Position numbers and translations under genes: made by a program. The notes beneath the pieces were generated by a model. That model was not told the origin of the DNA and did not search any database. It saw nothing but the letters and a program-made list of their open reading frames with translations. Shown here in pieces: positions 61,459 to 64,000 of a stretch of 64,000 bases of DNA; the first letter of the stretch is position 1; the number at the start of each line of letters is the position of its first letter. The DNA comes from JAEUOS01 sp965279115 (GTDB taxonomy: Bacteria > Pseudomonadota > Gammaproteobacteria > Burkholderiales > JAEUOS01). The stretch lies in assembly GCA_965279115.1 (NCBI GenBank), contig OZ257137.1:6845235-6909234 (forward strand). Reading direction: 5' to 3'.

Positions 61459-62175
61459 ATGCAACCCGAATATCTTGCCCGCCTCAGCGAGCCCGTCCAA
61501 CAGTTCATCCTGGAAGTGGAGGAAAGCGCCGGGGTTGATATCAAAGTAGTTCTGGACCCCAAACAGAATGAAGGCGGAACTACTGGTCAGGGCAAACTCG
61601 CAGTTGTCATTGACGCCCACAGTATTGAACTCTTCGCACCGACTAACGGGTACTTTCCGGACGGCGCGGTTCGGCATGAAGTGCTGCACGTGCAGCGGTT
61701 TCACGTCGAGGGAGTACCAAAGCTGGCTTTAGCCGAAAACGAAGAATGGGATGAACGCTTTTCCGAGGCGTTGGTCGAACTTGATAATGCCATCGAGCAC
61801 ATTGTTATCGTTCCGGTGGAACTTAAGCTTCATCCAGAGCGCCGCGAACACTGGGAAGCCGTGATGCAGAATGTATGTTTGGGTCTTCCCGGTGTGCCGG
61901 AGGACGAGCGGCGCCTTTCCACCTGTCTTCACTGGACCTTCTTGCGACATGTCCTATACAACTCGCCTCCAGTCGAGATTGCAAGAGTTTTTGCGATCGA
62001 GTATGGGCTGCTAGAAATGGCGAATAACTTCGCAGATCAGTTCATTTCTGTCGCTGCAAGCAAGGAAGACCTTGTGCGCCTCCTTTGTCTAACGTTTCCC
62101 GAGATCCCGAGAGGGCGTGTGGCTCTGGAATACATCAATAGCATGACAGGTACTTTCCAGAAGCCTATTCCATAG
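61459..62175 (+). CDS. Hypothetical protein with HEXXH metallopeptidase motif
   Basis: A 238-residue protein of unknown family. It contains HEVLH (His73-Glu74, His77) in GAVRHEVLHVQRFHVEG, the zincin active-site motif, with a run of acidic and histidine residues downstream (ELDNAIEHIVIVPVEL) that could supply a third zinc ligand. No signal peptide or membrane segment is seen, so it would be cytoplasmic. The ribosome binding site is weak. The 109 nt separating it from divergent tcmP probably carry both promoters. AT-rich codon use groups it with DUF5131 and TcmP. The 256 nt after it, up to the insertion sequence, hold nothing convincing. Confidence 0.72.
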   Translation: MQPEYLARLSEPVQQFILEVEESAGVDIKVVLDPKQNEGGTTGQGKLAVVIDAHSIELFAPTNGYFPDGAVRHEVLHVQRFHVEGVPKLALAENEEWDERFSEALVELDNAIEHIVIVPVELKLHPERREHWEAVMQNVCLGLPGVPEDERRLSTCLHWTFLRHVLYNSPPVEIARVFAIEYGLLEMANNFADQFISVAASKEDLVRLLCLTFPEIPRGRVALEYINSMTGTFQKPIP

Positions 62176-62465
62176 ATCGACTACGGAAAGCAAACCACAA
62201 CCAGATCAGTCGACTAGTTTGGCAATGAGCCGTCCAGCGAAAGCCCCCTGTTCGCGCCCAATGGGATCCTTGCAAACGTCCCAAACTGGTGCTGATTCGA
62301 TGGTTGCCACGACTGCAATTTTGCGCAATCAGTCACATAGTGTGACCGTTCCTGTTGATCGGTGGCCAAGGTCGGCGCACACTGTCAACGGTTGCCTTTT
62401 CGCTAACTCCGGCCGGACCGGTCGAGCACGATGAATCGCCCCGGGTTTCGTGGAGGCTGGTTGGT

Positions 62466-63380
62466 TTAAGTTGAGACTTCGAAACTGGCGTTCTCGGCGA
62501 GCTGCCGATAGTAGTTTGCCTCAGCTTCGGCCGGTGGGATATAGCCGACGGGCTCCAGCAATCGATGGTGGTTGAACCAGGACACCCATTCGAGGGTTGC
62601 CAGTTCGACGGACTCTTTGGTTTTCCATGGTGCGCGGCGATGAATCAATTCAGCCTTGTACAGCCCGTTGATCGTCTCAGCCAATGCGTTATCGTAGCTG
62701 TCGCCACGACTGCCTACTGAGGGTTCTATCCCGGCCTGTGCGAGGCGCTCGGTGTAAAGGATGGAGACGTATTGCGATCCTCTGTCCGAATGGTGAACCA
62801 GTGACTCTGAGCGCTCGGGTTGGCGATCGTATAAAGCCTGCTCCAGGGCATCCAGAACGAAGTCAGTTCGCATCGAACTGCTGACACGCCAACCTACAAT
62901 GCGCCGGGCGAACACGTCGATCACGAAAGCCACGTACAGCCAGCCCTGCCAGGTTGAGACATAGGTGAAGTCCGATACCCACAGCTGGTTCGGACGATCG
63001 GCTTTGAATTGCCGATTGACTCGATCCAACGGACAGGGCATGGCTTTGTCCGGTACCGTGGTGCGAATGACTTTGCCGCGCCTGACCCCTTGCAAGCCCA
63101 GGCGTTTCATCAAACGCTCAACCGTGCAGCGAGCTACGGCGCTGCCTTCCCTGTTCATCTGATGCCAGACCTTGTCTGCGCCGTAGACCTGCATGTTGGC
63201 CTGCCAGACTTGTTCGATTTGCGGAATCAGCGAGTCGTCCTTTTTTGCGCGGGCACTGCGCAATTCGGGCTGGCGTTTGCAAGCAGCATGGCGTCGGTAT
63301 CCCGACGGGGCAATCCGCATCACTTCACAGATAGGCTCGACCCCGTAGGTGTCGCGGTACTTGTCGACGAAGCTCCTCAC
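62466..63380 (-). CDS. IS3-family transposase OrfB (DDE integrase domain)
   Basis: A 304-residue integrase-like domain. The N-terminal HTH_21-type segment (VEPICEVMRIAPSGYRRHAA) is followed by the DDE catalytic core: Asp in QLWVSDFTYVSTWQGW, Asp in LVHHSDRGSQYVS and Glu in GDSYDNALAETINGLYK. The GTG at 63380 overlaps orfA as 4 bases, but the frame stays open back to the slippery run, so the functional product is probably the OrfAB fusion made by -1 frameshifting. Confidence 0.94.
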   Translation of the reverse strand: MRSFVDKYRDTYGVEPICEVMRIAPSGYRRHAACKRQPELRSARAKKDDSLIPQIEQVWQANMQVYGADKVWHQMNREGSAVARCTVERLMKRLGLQGVRRGKVIRTTVPDKAMPCPLDRVNRQFKADRPNQLWVSDFTYVSTWQGWLYVAFVIDVFARRIVGWRVSSSMRTDFVLDALEQALYDRQPERSESLVHHSDRGSQYVSILYTERLAQAGIEPSVGSRGDSYDNALAETINGLYKAELIHRRAPWKTKESVELATLEWVSWFNHHRLLEPVGYIPPAEAEANYYRQLAENASFEVST

Positions 63381-63700
63381 GACTTGAGTCGGCGGTCGAG
63401 CTCCGCCTGGGCAAAAAAAGCGCTTGCAACCTTCAAGATTTCGTTGGCACGCCGCAATTCCTTGACCTCGCGCTCCAGCGCTTTGATGCGATCACGTTCC
63501 TCGCTGGTGACCCCCTCGCGCACGCCGGTGTCGATCTCCTGTTTGCGCACCCATTCATGCAAGGTTTGCGGAACGCAGCCAATCTTGGGTGCTATCGACT
63601 CGATGGCGGCCCACAGCGATGGGTACTCGCCACGGTGTTCCTGCACCATCCTGACTGCGCGTTCTCGTACTTCGGGCGAAAATCGGTTTGATTTGCTCAT
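63377..63700 (-). CDS. IS3-family transposase OrfA (HTH protein)
   Basis: A 107-residue OrfA. An HTH_Tnp_1 domain (RFSPEVRERAVRMVQEH, then IGCVPQTLHEWVRKQE) binds the terminal repeats; a leucine-zipper-like helix follows (RIKALEREVKELRRANEILK). It ends shortly after the slippery run, in the usual IS3 arrangement. Confidence 0.95.
   Translation of the reverse strand: MSKSNRFSPEVRERAVRMVQEHRGEYPSLWAAIESIAPKIGCVPQTLHEWVRKQEIDTGVREGVTSEERDRIKALEREVKELRRANEILKVASAFFAQAELDRRLKS
63413..63419 (-). other. Programmed -1 frameshift run in the IS3 element
   Basis: On the transcript, seven U residues read as GCU UUU UUU GCC in the orfA frame. A -1 slip on U-UUU-UUU continues as UGC CCA GGC into the orfB frame, which has no stop from here to the orfB start. 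Confidence 0.6.
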
Positions 63701-63830
63701 GACTCCATCTTCTCAGAGTTCGGAGCCTCCTCAAAACCCGGGGCGATTCACGACTATCCGGTAGTAGACGACACGAATCGGGCGTTCCCGCAATATCTTT
63801 ACCTATCCTTTTCGCTGGGAGACGCTGCTA

Positions 63831-64000
63831 ATGCAGGGAATTATCTTGGAGGGATACCGGCGCAATCTCCTTCCTTCCGAAAGCGGGTTCCTCAGCGCGC
63901 TTAAAGTGGTAAATCCTTCGGTGGTTGGCGTTCCAAGCACAAGAATTGGACCCGCAGGATGGATCATTCCAGTTGCCAAGGACGGCGTATTCGAAGTTCT
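63831..64000 (+). CDS. Possible 5' end of a gene running off the window
   Basis: From ATG 63831 a frame stays open to the window edge (MQGIILEGYRRNLLPSESGF, then TRIGPAGWIIPVAKDG), with GGGAG 9 nt upstream. The family is not recognised. An antisense frame over 63790-64000 is also open, so strand assignment is uncertain. The frame opens at 63768, just after the insertion sequence. Confidence 0.35.
   Translation, partial: MQGIILEGYRRNLLPSESGFLSALKVVNPSVVGVPSTRIGPAGWIIPVAKDGVFEV

Larger units (their letters stand above)
62432..63750 (-). mobile_element. IS3-family insertion sequence
   Basis: A 1,319-bp element. The ends are imperfect inverted repeats of about 27 bp, both beginning TGAATCGCCCCGGGTTT, at 62432-62458 and 63724-63750. 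A 3-bp direct repeat CGA flanks it (62429-62431 and 63751-63753), consistent with an IS3 target duplication. It contains overlapping orfA and orfB. Both reading frames and ends look intact, so it may be active. Confidence 0.93.

Noticed and set aside
62219..62434. 71-codon frame before the insertion sequence
   Set aside because: Its stop codon is created by the first bases of the insertion sequence, its composition is not protein-like, and no ribosome binding site is seen.
1..64000. CRISPR array, rRNA operon or replication origin
   Set aside because: No regularly spaced repeats, rRNA sequence, or clustered DnaA boxes were noticed.

Overview
The window is GC-rich, densely packed bacterial chromosome. 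Gene families and gene order (msrB-yciB-bolA-parvulin, a ~1,317-residue one-chain PurL, a second infA-type IF-1 beside a cold-shock gene, uvrB near an aromatic/aspartate aminotransferase) suggest a betaproteobacterium close to Burkholderiales. This is inference from synteny and base composition; there is no rRNA or other phylogenetic marker here.

Layout. 1-20 kb is mostly housekeeping: acyl-CoA synthetase, SelO, MsrB, YciB, BolA, parvulin, OxyR, FkbM methyltransferase, an EF-hand/BON protein, PurL, MetC, a lipoprotein with a spermidine-synthase-like fold, cold-shock protein, IF-1, an acyltransferase/methyltransferase pair, a cyclic-nucleotide-domain/CPBP-protease fusion and an SDR dehydrogenase.

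21-38 kb is the metabolic centrepiece: two divergent operons reading away from about 30.5-30.9 kb. The leftward one encodes a Tsx-like outer-membrane nucleoside channel, a complete BMP-type ABC importer (ATPase, two permeases, lipoprotein), adenine deaminase, a Rieske oxygenase and guanine deaminase. The rightward one encodes a second complete BMP-type importer interleaved with a formamidase, a biuret-hydrolase-like enzyme and a second cysteine hydrolase. Together they look like a purine and ureide scavenging island: import, deamination, ring oxidation, then release of nitrogen from small amides.

38-49 kb holds a chemoreceptor, queC behind a 12-codon leader ORF, an Fnr-type iron-sulfur regulator, a YkgJ zinc-ribbon-like protein, and a leftward run vapB-vapC-carboxyltransferase-biotin carboxylase-ABC importer (NMT1/THI5 type). 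49-59 kb has a secreted hypothetical, a double GNAT protein, uvrB, an orphan binding protein with a DUF1445 enzyme, a kinase-HDOD-GAF fusion and an aminotransferase.

A tRNA-Asn with its own promoter and UUCG terminator sits at 59.1 kb. From there to the window end the DNA is visibly lower in GC and carries accessory genes: a three-Cys DUF5131 (phage Gp37/Gp68) protein behind a LexA-box-like palindrome, its convergent partner TcmP, an HEXXH protein, and an IS3-family insertion with terminal repeats and a 3-bp target duplication. The DUF5131/TcmP pair is the best candidate here for a poorly described system.
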